Assembly: GCF_018398315.1 (NCBI RefSeq)
Contig: NZ_JAHBRW010000001.1
Span: 430,001-494,000 of the forward strand
Reading direction: 5' to 3'
Length of the DNA stretch: 64,000 nucleotides
Origin: Chelatococcus sp. YT9
GTDB lineage: Bacteria; Pseudomonadota; Alphaproteobacteria; Rhizobiales; Beijerinckiaceae
The number at the start of each line of letters is the position of its first letter. The stretch's first letter is position 1. This document shows positions 26,468 to 34,798 of this stretch, in pieces. The notes below the pieces were generated by a model that worked only from the letters and a program-made list of their open reading frames with translations, searched no databases and was not told the origin of the DNA. A program made the position numbers and the translations under genes.

Positions 26468-27202
26468 TCAATAGGGCGGCCGCGGGATCGCCATATGCGC
26501 CGCCTTCAGGGCGTCTGACCAGCGCTGGCTCAGATCGGTGAAGTAAGGCTCGCCGGCTTCGATTCGATGCGACAGCCCGACGACATGGGCGTCCCGCCGG
26601 ATCATCAGCAGATCGATCGGCAGCCCCACAGCGAGGTTAGACCGCATGGTGGAATCCATCGAGATAAGCCCGATCTTGAGGGCATCATAGATGTCCGTCT
26701 CGAAGGTGATGGCGCGATCAAGGATCGGCTTGCCGTATTTGTGTTCGCCGATCTGCAGGAACGGCGCATCAACGCCGCACTCAATGAAATTGCCGGCGGA
26801 ATAGACCATGTACAGCGTCATCGGCCCGCCTTTGATCTGTCCCCCGAAGAGGAAGGCGGCATCGAACGCGAGCTGTGCCTCCCCAAGCGCCTCACCAATC
26901 TCGTGGCGCACCTGCCGGACGGCATGGCCGACAAGCTGCGCGGCATGGAACATGGTAGGCGCATCGACCAGCTTCTCGCGCAGGTCGGCGCCGGGGACGG
27001 TGACGCCTTCCCGCAGCAGGCCAAGGACGGATTGCGAAATGGAGAGATTGCCCGCGGTCGCGATGCCGAGCACCCGCTCACCGGGCACATCGATCACATG
27101 CAGCTTGCGAAAGGTCGAAATATTGTCGAACCCGGCGTTAGTACGTGTGTCGGCGATGAAAACGAGACCGTCTTGAACCAGGATACCCGCGCAATAGGTC
27201 AT
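26468..27202 (-). CDS. Anbu, proteasome-like ancestral beta-subunit peptidase
   Basis: Ntn-hydrolase related to HslV and 20S beta subunits. Starting at the second in-frame ATG (27202) gives MTYCAG, so removal of Met would expose Thr as N-terminal nucleophile, as in the family; the ATG at 27211 would bury it. Further landmarks: LVFIADTRTNAG (conserved Asp), FRKLHVIDVPGERVLGIATAGNLSISQ, FLFGGQIKGGP and a C-terminal MDSTMRSNLAVGLPIDLL. 244 residues. It is last in the operon ATP-grasp / alpha-E / transglutaminase / Anbu, the standard Anbu neighbourhood. Substrate of the complex is unknown. Confidence 0.93.
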   Translation of the reverse strand: MTYCAGILVQDGLVFIADTRTNAGFDNISTFRKLHVIDVPGERVLGIATAGNLSISQSVLGLLREGVTVPGADLREKLVDAPTMFHAAQLVGHAVRQVRHEIGEALGEAQLAFDAAFLFGGQIKGGPMTLYMVYSAGNFIECGVDAPFLQIGEHKYGKPILDRAITFETDIYDALKIGLISMDSTMRSNLAVGLPIDLLMIRRDAHVVGLSHRIEAGEPYFTDLSQRWSDALKAAHMAIPRPPY

Positions 27203-27257
27203 CAGGCGCATCCACTCCGCAAAGGCCTTGTTCTATGTGCCGGATCAGACAGGCACT

Positions 27258-28088
27258 TCAAGCCTGTGCCTGCCATTGCGCGGCCTTCTGCACAGTGAGT
27301 TTGACGTCCATGCGCTCCTCGCCCCCACCGTAGCGGCTACCACGCACGGGGGCCGCGCCGAGATAATCAAGGCCAATGGCGACGCGCACATGTGCATCGG
27401 TCGGGCTGATGCCATTGGCCGGATCAAACCCGACCCAACCCAGATCCGGCACCTTGGCCTCCACCCACGCGTGAGCGGCGTCTTGCGCCGTCACGCCATC
27501 GTTGCGCATGAAATGGCCTGACACGTAACGGGTGGGAATGCCGAGATGGCGAGCCGCCGCGATAAAGATATGGCTCAGGTCCTGGCACACGCCGCGCCGA
27601 AGCGCGAACGCCTCGGCCGCGGTGGTGGTCACCTCGGTGGGGTGCGGATCGAATGCGATATCGCGATGGATGCCGGTCAGCAGCCCGTGCAGCAGCGCTA
27701 GGCTATCAGGTCCATGATCGGCAAGAAGCCCATCGGCAAAATCACGGATGGCGCTGTCGGCTTCCGTCAAAGGGGTCGTCCGCAGATAAACAGCATCTGG
27801 AAAGCGCTCGACCGTGCCACGCACGACGCCTTGGGTATCAACCGTCTCAACCTCGCCATTCACGGAGACCGTCACGCCGGCCAGTGGGCCCGCGAGCGAC
27901 AGGGTGTGCGTGATGTTGCCGAGCGAGTCCTCGCCTAGCCGCAGACGGCCGTCGACATCGACCTCCACCCGCCAGCGCATCACGCGCATGCCTTCATGGG
28001 AGCGGGGTGTCAATCGGAGGATCTGGACCACCGCGCGCGCCGGAATGGCATAGGCATAGGTCGTGTCATGAGCGATGGAGATGCGCAT
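27258..28088 (-). CDS. Transglutaminase-like cysteine peptidase of the Anbu operon
   Basis: A 276-residue protein with a beta-rich N-terminal domain (Bact_transglu_N) and a transglutaminase/protease core. The triad is Cys168 (RRGVCQDLSHIF), His206 (AAHAWVEA) and Asp222 (VGFDPANG). ATG 28088 starts MRISIAHDTTYAY, the family N terminus; the longer frame to 28307 runs into the alpha-E gene. Located between alpha-E and Anbu in one minus-strand operon (55 bases to Anbu). Predicted to hydrolyse or ligate an isopeptide or peptide linked to the ATP-grasp product; that activity is inference. Confidence 0.93.
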   Translation of the reverse strand: MRISIAHDTTYAYAIPARAVVQILRLTPRSHEGMRVMRWRVEVDVDGRLRLGEDSLGNITHTLSLAGPLAGVTVSVNGEVETVDTQGVVRGTVERFPDAVYLRTTPLTEADSAIRDFADGLLADHGPDSLALLHGLLTGIHRDIAFDPHPTEVTTTAAEAFALRRGVCQDLSHIFIAAARHLGIPTRYVSGHFMRNDGVTAQDAAHAWVEAKVPDLGWVGFDPANGISPTDAHVRVAIGLDYLGAAPVRGSRYGGGEERMDVKLTVQKAAQWQAQA

Positions 28089-28233
28089 CGGTTCGGCCGA
28101 TCTTCGTCCCGGGCGGCAGAGAGGCGTACAGATTGTAGGACGGGAAGCGCCTCTTTGGGAAGGATGGCAGCAGGAGAACAATGCGGTATGGCCCCTGCTC
28201 CCTCCTTCCGGAAAGCCTCCACGGCCCCAGCGG

Positions 28234-29175
28234 CTACGACAGGTACTGGTCGGCGATCGCAGCGCCAAGCTTGTTGTTCTCAGCGAGGAAGCTCGTGATG
28301 AACTCATGGAGCCCCGACTGAAAGATGTCCTCGATCCGCATGTTGCTGAGCTTCGTCAGCATGCTCCCCGCCAGCCGCTGGCTGGCACCACGCCTGCCGT
28401 AGGAATCCGCCATGAGGTCAACATGGCGAGCCACCGCGTCGTAGCAGTAGATGAGGGAGCGGGGCATCTGGCGATTGAGAATGAGAAGGTCGGCAACGAG
28501 CCACGGCTTCACGCTCTCGCGATAGACCCAGCGGTAGGAGGTGAGCGCCGAGACCTCGCGCAGGATGGTCGTCCATTGAAAATAGTCCAGGCTGCCGCCA
28601 ACCTGTTCATTTTCCGGCAAAAGCACATGGTATTTCACATCGAGGATGCGCGCCGTGTTGTCCGCGCGTTCCAGCGCCGAGCCGACGCGCAGGAACCAAT
28701 AGGCGTCGCTCCGCAGCATGGTACGATAGGCAGAGCCGTCGAACGCAAGCGCCACGCCCTTCACCCAATCGAGAAAGCGGGCAAAATCGTCCGGGGCCAT
28801 GGATTTGCCGTCGAACTTCTGCAGCTCGTGCCAAGCGTCATTGATGGCTTCCCACATCTCCACGGTCAACGCGGTGCGCACGGCGCGGGCATTGGCGCGG
28901 GCCACCGCAAGACAGGAGCGGATGGAGGAAGGATTGTCGGGACTGAAGGCCAGGAACTCCCGCACGGTGAACTCGTTGGCGACGTCGTAGCGCATGCGGA
29001 AGGCCTGCGCCGCTCCCGCCGTCGCCAGCGCGCTGTCCCACTCCGTGCCCGTCGCGCCATAGCTGACAGGCACGGAGGTCAGCCGCATCGTGGCGTCGAG
29101 GATCCGGGCAAGAAAATCGGCGCGCTCGATATAGCGAGCCGTCCAGAACAGGTTGTCGGCCGTGCGGGACAACAT
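28234..29175 (-). CDS. Alpha-E domain protein of the Anbu operon
   Basis: All-helical protein of 313 residues. MLSRTADNLFWTARYIERAD is the normal family N terminus, so ATG 29175 is used; an ATG at 29277 overlaps the upstream stop by 8 bases and would add 34 unusual residues, leaving translational coupling possible. Paired EWD and YWFLRVGSALERADNTARILD blocks show an internal repeat of the ERAD-type helix. Alpha-E proteins co-occur with circularly permuted ATP-grasp enzymes and transglutaminase-like peptidases in predicted peptide-ligase systems. No biochemical function is established. Confidence 0.9.
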   Translation of the reverse strand: MLSRTADNLFWTARYIERADFLARILDATMRLTSVPVSYGATGTEWDSALATAGAAQAFRMRYDVANEFTVREFLAFSPDNPSSIRSCLAVARANARAVRTALTVEMWEAINDAWHELQKFDGKSMAPDDFARFLDWVKGVALAFDGSAYRTMLRSDAYWFLRVGSALERADNTARILDVKYHVLLPENEQVGGSLDYFQWTTILREVSALTSYRWVYRESVKPWLVADLLILNRQMPRSLIYCYDAVARHVDLMADSYGRRGASQRLAGSMLTKLSNMRIEDIFQSGLHEFITSFLAENNKLGAAIADQYLS

Positions 29176-29269
29176 GGGCGGAACCTTGTTGCGCTGCGCG
29201 CTCAGGTACGCCATCGGCCTCGCCACGGCTGGGTCGTTCGTGAGCTGCCTCACCGAGGAGGTATCGGAG

Positions 29270-30700
29270 TCATGCATCGAGCACCCATGTGTCCTTGGTT
29301 CCGCCGCCCTGGCTGGAATTGACGACGAGCGATCCCTCCTTCAGCGCGACACGGGTTAGCCCGCCCGGGACGATGCGCACCCCGTTCGTGCCGGTGAGCA
29401 CGAAGGGACGGAGATCGATATGGCGCGGGGCAACTCCGGAAGCCACGAAGGTGGGACAGGTGGACAAGGCGAGCGTTGGCTGCGCGATGAAATTGTCGGG
29501 TGCGTGCTTGAGCTTACGGCGGAAGAGCTCGAGCTCCTTCATCGACGCGTGCGGTCCGACGAGCATACCGTAGCCGCCGGAGCCGTTGACCTCCTTCACC
29601 ACGAGCTCGCCGAGGTGGTCGAGCACATAGGACAAGGCTTCCTTCTCCCGGCAGCGCCACGTCGGCACATTGCCCAGAATTGGCTCTTCGCCAAGGAAGA
29701 AGCGGATGATCTCCGGCATGTAGCTGTAGATCGCCTTGTCGTCCGCGACACCGGTTCCCACGGCATTGGCGAGCGTTACGTTGCCGGCCTCATAGGCGCT
29801 CATCAGGCCCGGCACGCCTAGGATCGAATCCGGCCGGAATACGAGCGGATCGAGAAAATCGTCATCGATGCGGCGATAGATGACATCGACGCGCTTCGGC
29901 CCGTCGGTCGTGCGCATATAGACGACATCGTCGGTGACGAAGAGGTCGGATCCCTCGACGAGTTCCACGCCCAGCTTGTCGGCGAGGAAGGAATGCTCAT
30001 AGAAGGCCGAATTGAACTGGCCTGGTGTCAGCAGCACCACCGTCGGGTCCCGCCCCGCGCTGCTCGGAGCCACCGAGCGCATGGTGGCGAGCAATGCATC
30101 GGGATAGGTTTCCACGGGTGCGACCCGGTGCGCGGTGAAGAGATTGGGGAAGAGCCGCATCATCACCTCCCGGTTCTCCAGCATGTAGGAGACGCCGGAC
30201 GGCGTGCGCACGTTATCCTCGAGAACGTAGAAGGTGCCCTCGTCGACACGCACCAGGTCGATGCCTGCCATGTGGACGTAAATGCCATGCGGCACCGGCC
30301 GTCCCACCATCTCCAGCCGGTAATAGGGATTGCGATAGACGAGCTCCGCAGGCACCACGCCCGCCTTGATGCTCTCGCGCGGGCCATAGACATCCCGGAG
30401 GAAGGCGTTGAGCGCGTTAACGCGCTGGCGCAGGCCACGTTCGACAGCTTCCCACTCGTTCTTCATGAGGACGCGCGGGATGATATCGAAGGGGATGAGC
30501 CGCTCGCTCATTTCCGCCTCGCCATAGACGGCGAAGGTTATGCCTATACGGCGAAAGAACAGCTCTGCCTGACTGCGGCGGGTGGCGAGGAGGTCGGCCG
30601 GGGTGTCCGCTAGCCAGGTCCTCAATCGCTCATAGGCGACGCGAACATTCGTTTCCCCGGTGTGCGTGGTGAAACCATGCATCTCGTCGAAGGCCGTCAT
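29270..30700 (-). CDS. Circularly permuted (type 2) ATP-grasp protein of the Anbu operon
   Basis: A 476-residue predicted amide/peptide ligase. ATP-grasp features: VVKEVNGSGGYGMLVGP near residue 375 (nucleotide loop), DLRPFVLTGT near 430, and the terminal basic SSQGGGTKDTWVLDA common to the family. The N-terminal half includes RNPYYRLEMVGRPVPHGIYVH (only part of the block) and GIDLVRVDEGTFYVLEDN. First gene of the four-gene minus-strand operon. Family members are predicted to make a short peptide from amino acids using ATP, which the partner peptidases process; substrate unknown. Confidence 0.92.
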   Translation of the reverse strand: MTAFDEMHGFTTHTGETNVRVAYERLRTWLADTPADLLATRRSQAELFFRRIGITFAVYGEAEMSERLIPFDIIPRVLMKNEWEAVERGLRQRVNALNAFLRDVYGPRESIKAGVVPAELVYRNPYYRLEMVGRPVPHGIYVHMAGIDLVRVDEGTFYVLEDNVRTPSGVSYMLENREVMMRLFPNLFTAHRVAPVETYPDALLATMRSVAPSSAGRDPTVVLLTPGQFNSAFYEHSFLADKLGVELVEGSDLFVTDDVVYMRTTDGPKRVDVIYRRIDDDFLDPLVFRPDSILGVPGLMSAYEAGNVTLANAVGTGVADDKAIYSYMPEIIRFFLGEEPILGNVPTWRCREKEALSYVLDHLGELVVKEVNGSGGYGMLVGPHASMKELELFRRKLKHAPDNFIAQPTLALSTCPTFVASGVAPRHIDLRPFVLTGTNGVRIVPGGLTRVALKEGSLVVNSSQGGGTKDTWVLDA

Positions 30701-30914
30701 TCGGATCGCCCTCCGTTTTTATGGCAGCCGACTGGCTTGCCCCACGATACGGTTTTGCAATGCGCGTGCCAACAGTCGCATCGACGGCGTCGCCTGAAAC
30801 GTCCTAAGGGCCCCGCTAAGAGGGCAGGAGCTGCGATTGAATAATAAATAGGCAATTAGGCGAGCGTGCTGATCGCTCAGGCAGTGGTGAGCTTCCGGAG
30901 GGACCGCAGCCGGC

Positions 30915-30954
30915 GAAGAACCCACCCGACCTCGCGTCAGCAAAGTCGGGTGGG
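30915..30954 (-). terminator. Possible terminator downstream of pepF
   Basis: CCCACCCGAC (30921-30930) and GTCGGGTGGG (30945-30954) form a perfect 10-bp stem with a 14-base loop. On the minus strand it is followed by TTCTTC, a short U-rich tract. It lies 33 bases after the pepF stop and separates pepF from the Anbu operon. Confidence 0.55.
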
Positions 30955-30986
30955 GCCACGAGGCCAGGAGCAGGGCAGAACCGCCG

Positions 30987-32783
30987 TCAGGCGTCCATGG
31001 CTTCCAGCTCATCGATCAGACCGGCGATCATCGACAGGCCGATCTGCCAGAAGGCCGGGTCGCGTGCATCGAGCCCGAACGGCGCCAGGAGCTCCGTGTG
31101 ATGCTTCGTGCCGCCGGCAGAGAGCATGTCGAAATAACGCTCGACGAAGCCATCGGGCGTACGCTGGTAGACCCCATAGAGCGAATTCACGAGACAATCG
31201 CCGAACGCATAGGCGTAGACGTAAAACGGCGAATGGATGAAATGCGGGATATATGTCCAGAACGTCTCGTAACCTTCGCCGAGGCGGATCGCCGGCCCCA
31301 GGCTCTCGCGCTGCACGTCGAGCCACATCTCGCCAAGGCGGTCTGAAGTCAGCTCGCCCTGCCGACGCTCGGTGTGAACCTTGAACTCGAAGCTGTAGAA
31401 CGCGATCTGGCGCACGACCGTGTTGATCATGTCCTCGACCTTCGCCGCCAGCATCGCCTTGCGCTGATGCGGCTCCGTAGTGGCGGCGAGGAGCTTGCGG
31501 AAGGTCAGCATCTCGCCGAAAACAGAGGCCGTCTCCGCCAGGGTCAAGGGGGTCGGCGCCATCAGCGCGCCGTTCGGGGCTGCCAGCACCTGGTGGACGC
31601 CATGGCCAAGCTCATGCGCCAGCGTCATCACATCCCGCGGCTTGCCCTGGTAGTTGAGCAGCACATAGGGATGCGCGGAGGGGACGGTCGGATGCGCGAA
31701 AGCGCCCGGCGCCTTGCCCGGGCGCACAGGGGCATCGATCCAGCGCTCGTCGAAGAAGCGCCGGGCAATATCCGCCATGCGCGGGGAGAAATCGCCATAG
31801 GCGCCGAGGACCGTATCCCGCGCCTGTAACCACGGGATCGCGGGCAGGTCGAGTTTCGGCAAGGGCGCGTTGCGATCCCAGTGGTTCAGCGCATCCATGC
31901 CGAACCAACGCGCCTTCAGCGCGTAATAGCGGTGGGAGAGGCGCGGATAGGCCTCGCGCACGGCCGTGACCAGCGCCTCGACGACCTCGGGCTCGACGCG
32001 ATTGGCGAGGTGGCGCGAGTCGGCCACGCCCGAAAAGCCGCGCCAGCGATCCGAGATCTCCTTGTCCTTGGCAAGGGTGTTGGTGATCAGCGCGAAGGTC
32101 CGCAGGTTGGCTTTGAATACCTCCGCCAACGCGTCAGCGGCGCGCTTGCGCACCTCGCCGTCCGGATCCTGCAGGCGATTCAAGGTCGGCTCGAGGGTCA
32201 GCTCCTGCCCATCGAGCTTGAAACGCAACGACGACATGGTCTCGTCGAACAGGCGGTTCCAGGCACCCCGCCCGGTCACGGACTTCTCGTGGAACACCTG
32301 CTCAAGCTTATCCTCGAGCTGGTAAGGCTTGTCCTTGGCGATGTCCTCGATCCACGGGCGCCAATGGGCAAGCGGACCATCCTTCATGGCCTCGGCCAAC
32401 ACCGCCTCGTCGATGCGGTTGAGCTCCAGCGTGAAGAACAGGAGGTCGGAACTGGCCGTCGTCAGGCGATCCTGGGTATCTCCATAGAATTTGGCGCGGA
32501 CCGGATCGGTTGTATCGCCGGCATAGACGAGCGAGGCATAGGCCATGATCCGCCCAAGTAGATCCTCGAGCGCCTCATAGGCTTTGAGCGGCTCCGCGAG
32601 TGCCGCACTTGGATCAGGGCCCCGGGCTAGCGCATCGAGCTTCCCACGATAAGTGTCGGCGAATGCCTTGCTCTCAGTGCCAGCCTTCGCAAGATCCGCG
32701 GCAAACTCCTGCGAGTCGAGACCCGGATAAAGCTGCGACAGATCCCATTCCGGCAGCTGGTCCACGGCATTCACAGTCGACAT
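30987..32783 (-). CDS. pepF: M3 family oligoendopeptidase F
   Basis: Cytoplasmic zinc metallopeptidase cleaving short peptides, 598 residues (typical). The zinc motif is HELGHGVHQVLA near residue 390 with the downstream Glu in ETASVFGEM. N-terminal helical part starts WDLSQLYPGLDS. GAAAGAG lies just before ATG 32783. It is upstream of, but probably not cotranscribed with, the Anbu operon because of the hairpin at 30921-30954. Divergent from the sigma-54 regulator gene. Confidence 0.95.
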   Translation of the reverse strand: MSTVNAVDQLPEWDLSQLYPGLDSQEFAADLAKAGTESKAFADTYRGKLDALARGPDPSAALAEPLKAYEALEDLLGRIMAYASLVYAGDTTDPVRAKFYGDTQDRLTTASSDLLFFTLELNRIDEAVLAEAMKDGPLAHWRPWIEDIAKDKPYQLEDKLEQVFHEKSVTGRGAWNRLFDETMSSLRFKLDGQELTLEPTLNRLQDPDGEVRKRAADALAEVFKANLRTFALITNTLAKDKEISDRWRGFSGVADSRHLANRVEPEVVEALVTAVREAYPRLSHRYYALKARWFGMDALNHWDRNAPLPKLDLPAIPWLQARDTVLGAYGDFSPRMADIARRFFDERWIDAPVRPGKAPGAFAHPTVPSAHPYVLLNYQGKPRDVMTLAHELGHGVHQVLAAPNGALMAPTPLTLAETASVFGEMLTFRKLLAATTEPHQRKAMLAAKVEDMINTVVRQIAFYSFEFKVHTERRQGELTSDRLGEMWLDVQRESLGPAIRLGEGYETFWTYIPHFIHSPFYVYAYAFGDCLVNSLYGVYQRTPDGFVERYFDMLSAGGTKHHTELLAPFGLDARDPAFWQIGLSMIAGLIDELEAMDA

Positions 32784-33155
32784 CGTCTCTCTTTCCTAGA
32801 GGCTTTTGGAGTGTGGCCGCCGTTAGCGCCACAAGCGCGCGCAGGGTGCCAAACAGGTCTTAATAATTGGGGTCCGCGGACCTTTTGATCAATGGCTGAG
32901 ACGTTGCGATTGATCAGCCAAGGTTTTCGTACGCGTCATTAACAAGAGCTTTACATTTGATGTGGAGCATTGGCTCGAAACGACACAGCACGATTCGGCA
33001 GCAGTCGAGAGCCGGGGAAAGATGCTTGCGTGGGCGGGCTTGCGCGCAACGCCTTCTCCTCGATCCCCGACTTCACATCAGGGTTGCATGGCCCAGGGGG
33101 TATCGCCACGGGCCATGCGTCCATTCCCGCTCTCCTCCAACCAAAAACGGCCTGC
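32784..33155. other. Divergent intergenic region with a spaced dyad
   Basis: Between pepF and the sigma-54 response regulator. TGATCAAT (32886-32893) and ATTGATCA (32909-32916) form an 8-bp inverted repeat with a 15-base spacer; each arm also contains the palindrome TGATCA. This could be an operator for a dimeric regulator. A frame open on the + strand from 32970 is continuous with the regulator but lacks family similarity. Confidence 0.4.
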
Positions 33156-34649
33156 ATGACGAGCATCCTCATCGTCGATGACGACCCTGTACAGCGGCGC
33201 CTTCTCGAAGCGATGGTCCGCCGCTTCGGCTATGAGGCGGCGATCGCCGAAACGGGGCAAGCGGCCCTGGACAAGCTGAGCGAGCAAACGGCGTCCCCCT
33301 TTGATCTCGTTGTGCTCGACCTCGTGATGCCGGATCTCGACGGCATGGGTGTTCTAAGCGCGATGCGCGAACGCGGGATCGACGTCCCGGTCATCGTGCA
33401 AACGGCCCATGGCTCGATTGAAACGGTGGTCTCGGCCATGCGCGCCGGTGCTGCCGACTTCGTCGTGAAGCCGGTCGGCGCCGAGCGCCTCCAGTTCTCC
33501 ATCAAGAATGCGCTGCGAACCGGAGCGCTCGAAAGCGAAATCCGGCGTATGTCGAGGCGCGCCGCGGGCGCGCTGTCGATCAAGGACATCACGACCCGCA
33601 GCGCCGACATGGGGCGCGCGCTCCGGCTCGCCGAGCGTGCCGCGCGCTCGATGATTCCCGTGCTGATCGAGGGGGAATCGGGCGTCGGCAAGGAAGTCAT
33701 GGCGCGGGCCATTCAGGGGTCCGGGGAGCGTCGGGGCAAGCCGTTCGTTACCGTGAACTGCGGCGCCATCCCGGAAAATCTCGTTGAGTCCATCCTGTTC
33801 GGCCATGAAAAGGGAGCCTTCACCGGCGCGACCGACAAGCATGTCGGCAAGTTCGTCGAGGCGAGCGGCGGCACGCTCTTTCTTGATGAAATCGGCGAGC
33901 TGCCCCTGGATGCCCAGGTGAAACTGCTCCGCGCCATTCAGGAGGGCGAGGTCGACCCCGTCGGCGGACGCAAGTCGATCAAGGTTGATATCCGCCTGAT
34001 CTCCGCGACCAACAAGAGCCTCCTCGATCTCGTCAAACGCGGCCAGTTCCGTGAGGATCTCTATTATCGTCTCAATGTCTTTCCCATGACGCTGCCGCCG
34101 CTCCGGTCGCGACCAGAGGACATCCCGGGTCTTGCCATGACGTTCCTGGCGCGTTTCGCGGCGGAGGAAGGCAAGCGCGTACGCGGCCTTTCCCAGGACG
34201 CGCTGGACATGCTCACCCGCTACACCTGGCCCGGCAATGTTCGCCAGCTCGAAAACGTGCTGTTCCGCGCCGTCGTGCTTGCCGATGGAGATGAACTCAC
34301 GATGGCGGAGTTCCCGCAGATCGCTGCCCAGATGGAAGGATTCGAGGTGCGCGTTCCGCCCGCCCCGCCTGCTGAGGCCGTGCCAGCCGCGCCCCCGTTG
34401 AAGGAGGTCGTGCGCGTGGAGGTTCGCGACCCCAGCGCGATCGCACTGCTCGATGGGCAGGGCGAGCTCAGGCCCCTCGAAGAAGTTGAGGCAGAAGCCA
34501 TTCGCTTCGCCCTCCGCCATTATCGCGGTCACATGTCCGAAGTTTCGCGGAAACTCGGAATTGGTCGCTCTACGCTTTACCGAAAACTCAAGGATATGGG
34601 GTTATTGGACAACGTTGACGGGGGCGAGCCGGCCACCGACCCAGGCTAG
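33156..34649 (+). CDS. Sigma-54-dependent response regulator (NtrC/DctD type)
   Basis: Enhancer-binding transcription activator of 497 residues. Receiver domain at about 1-120 with phospho-Asp55 (VVLDLVMPD) and acidic pocket VDDD; AAA+ domain at about 145-380 with Walker A GESGVGKE, the sigma-54 contact GAFTGA and Walker B LFLDEIGELP; C-terminal Fis-type helix-turn-helix (EVSRKLGIGRSTLYRKLKD). ATG 33156 starts exactly at the receiver (MTSILIVDDD); the longer frame to 32970 is ignored. No sensor kinase gene is adjacent, so it is an orphan here. Targets unknown; an L,D-transpeptidase gene follows on the same strand. Confidence 0.95.
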   Translation: MTSILIVDDDPVQRRLLEAMVRRFGYEAAIAETGQAALDKLSEQTASPFDLVVLDLVMPDLDGMGVLSAMRERGIDVPVIVQTAHGSIETVVSAMRAGAADFVVKPVGAERLQFSIKNALRTGALESEIRRMSRRAAGALSIKDITTRSADMGRALRLAERAARSMIPVLIEGESGVGKEVMARAIQGSGERRGKPFVTVNCGAIPENLVESILFGHEKGAFTGATDKHVGKFVEASGGTLFLDEIGELPLDAQVKLLRAIQEGEVDPVGGRKSIKVDIRLISATNKSLLDLVKRGQFREDLYYRLNVFPMTLPPLRSRPEDIPGLAMTFLARFAAEEGKRVRGLSQDALDMLTRYTWPGNVRQLENVLFRAVVLADGDELTMAEFPQIAAQMEGFEVRVPPAPPAEAVPAAPPLKEVVRVEVRDPSAIALLDGQGELRPLEEVEAEAIRFALRHYRGHMSEVSRKLGIGRSTLYRKLKDMGLLDNVDGGEPATDPG

Positions 34650-34798
34650 GGAATGTGTCCCTTTCGACACGGCGCGCCGGCAGTTTGCACCAAACCCCGC
34701 CGACCGGCCTCCAGCGGGTTGTCACGCTCCCTGGATACCGCCATGAAACTTTTCTCAGTCGCGTCGATCGTGATGGTCGCGCTGATAGGGATGCTGCG

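Noticed and set aside
33354..34532. 392-codon minus-strand frame
   Set aside because: Fully antisense to the sigma-54 regulator; a high-GC codon shadow without family similarity.
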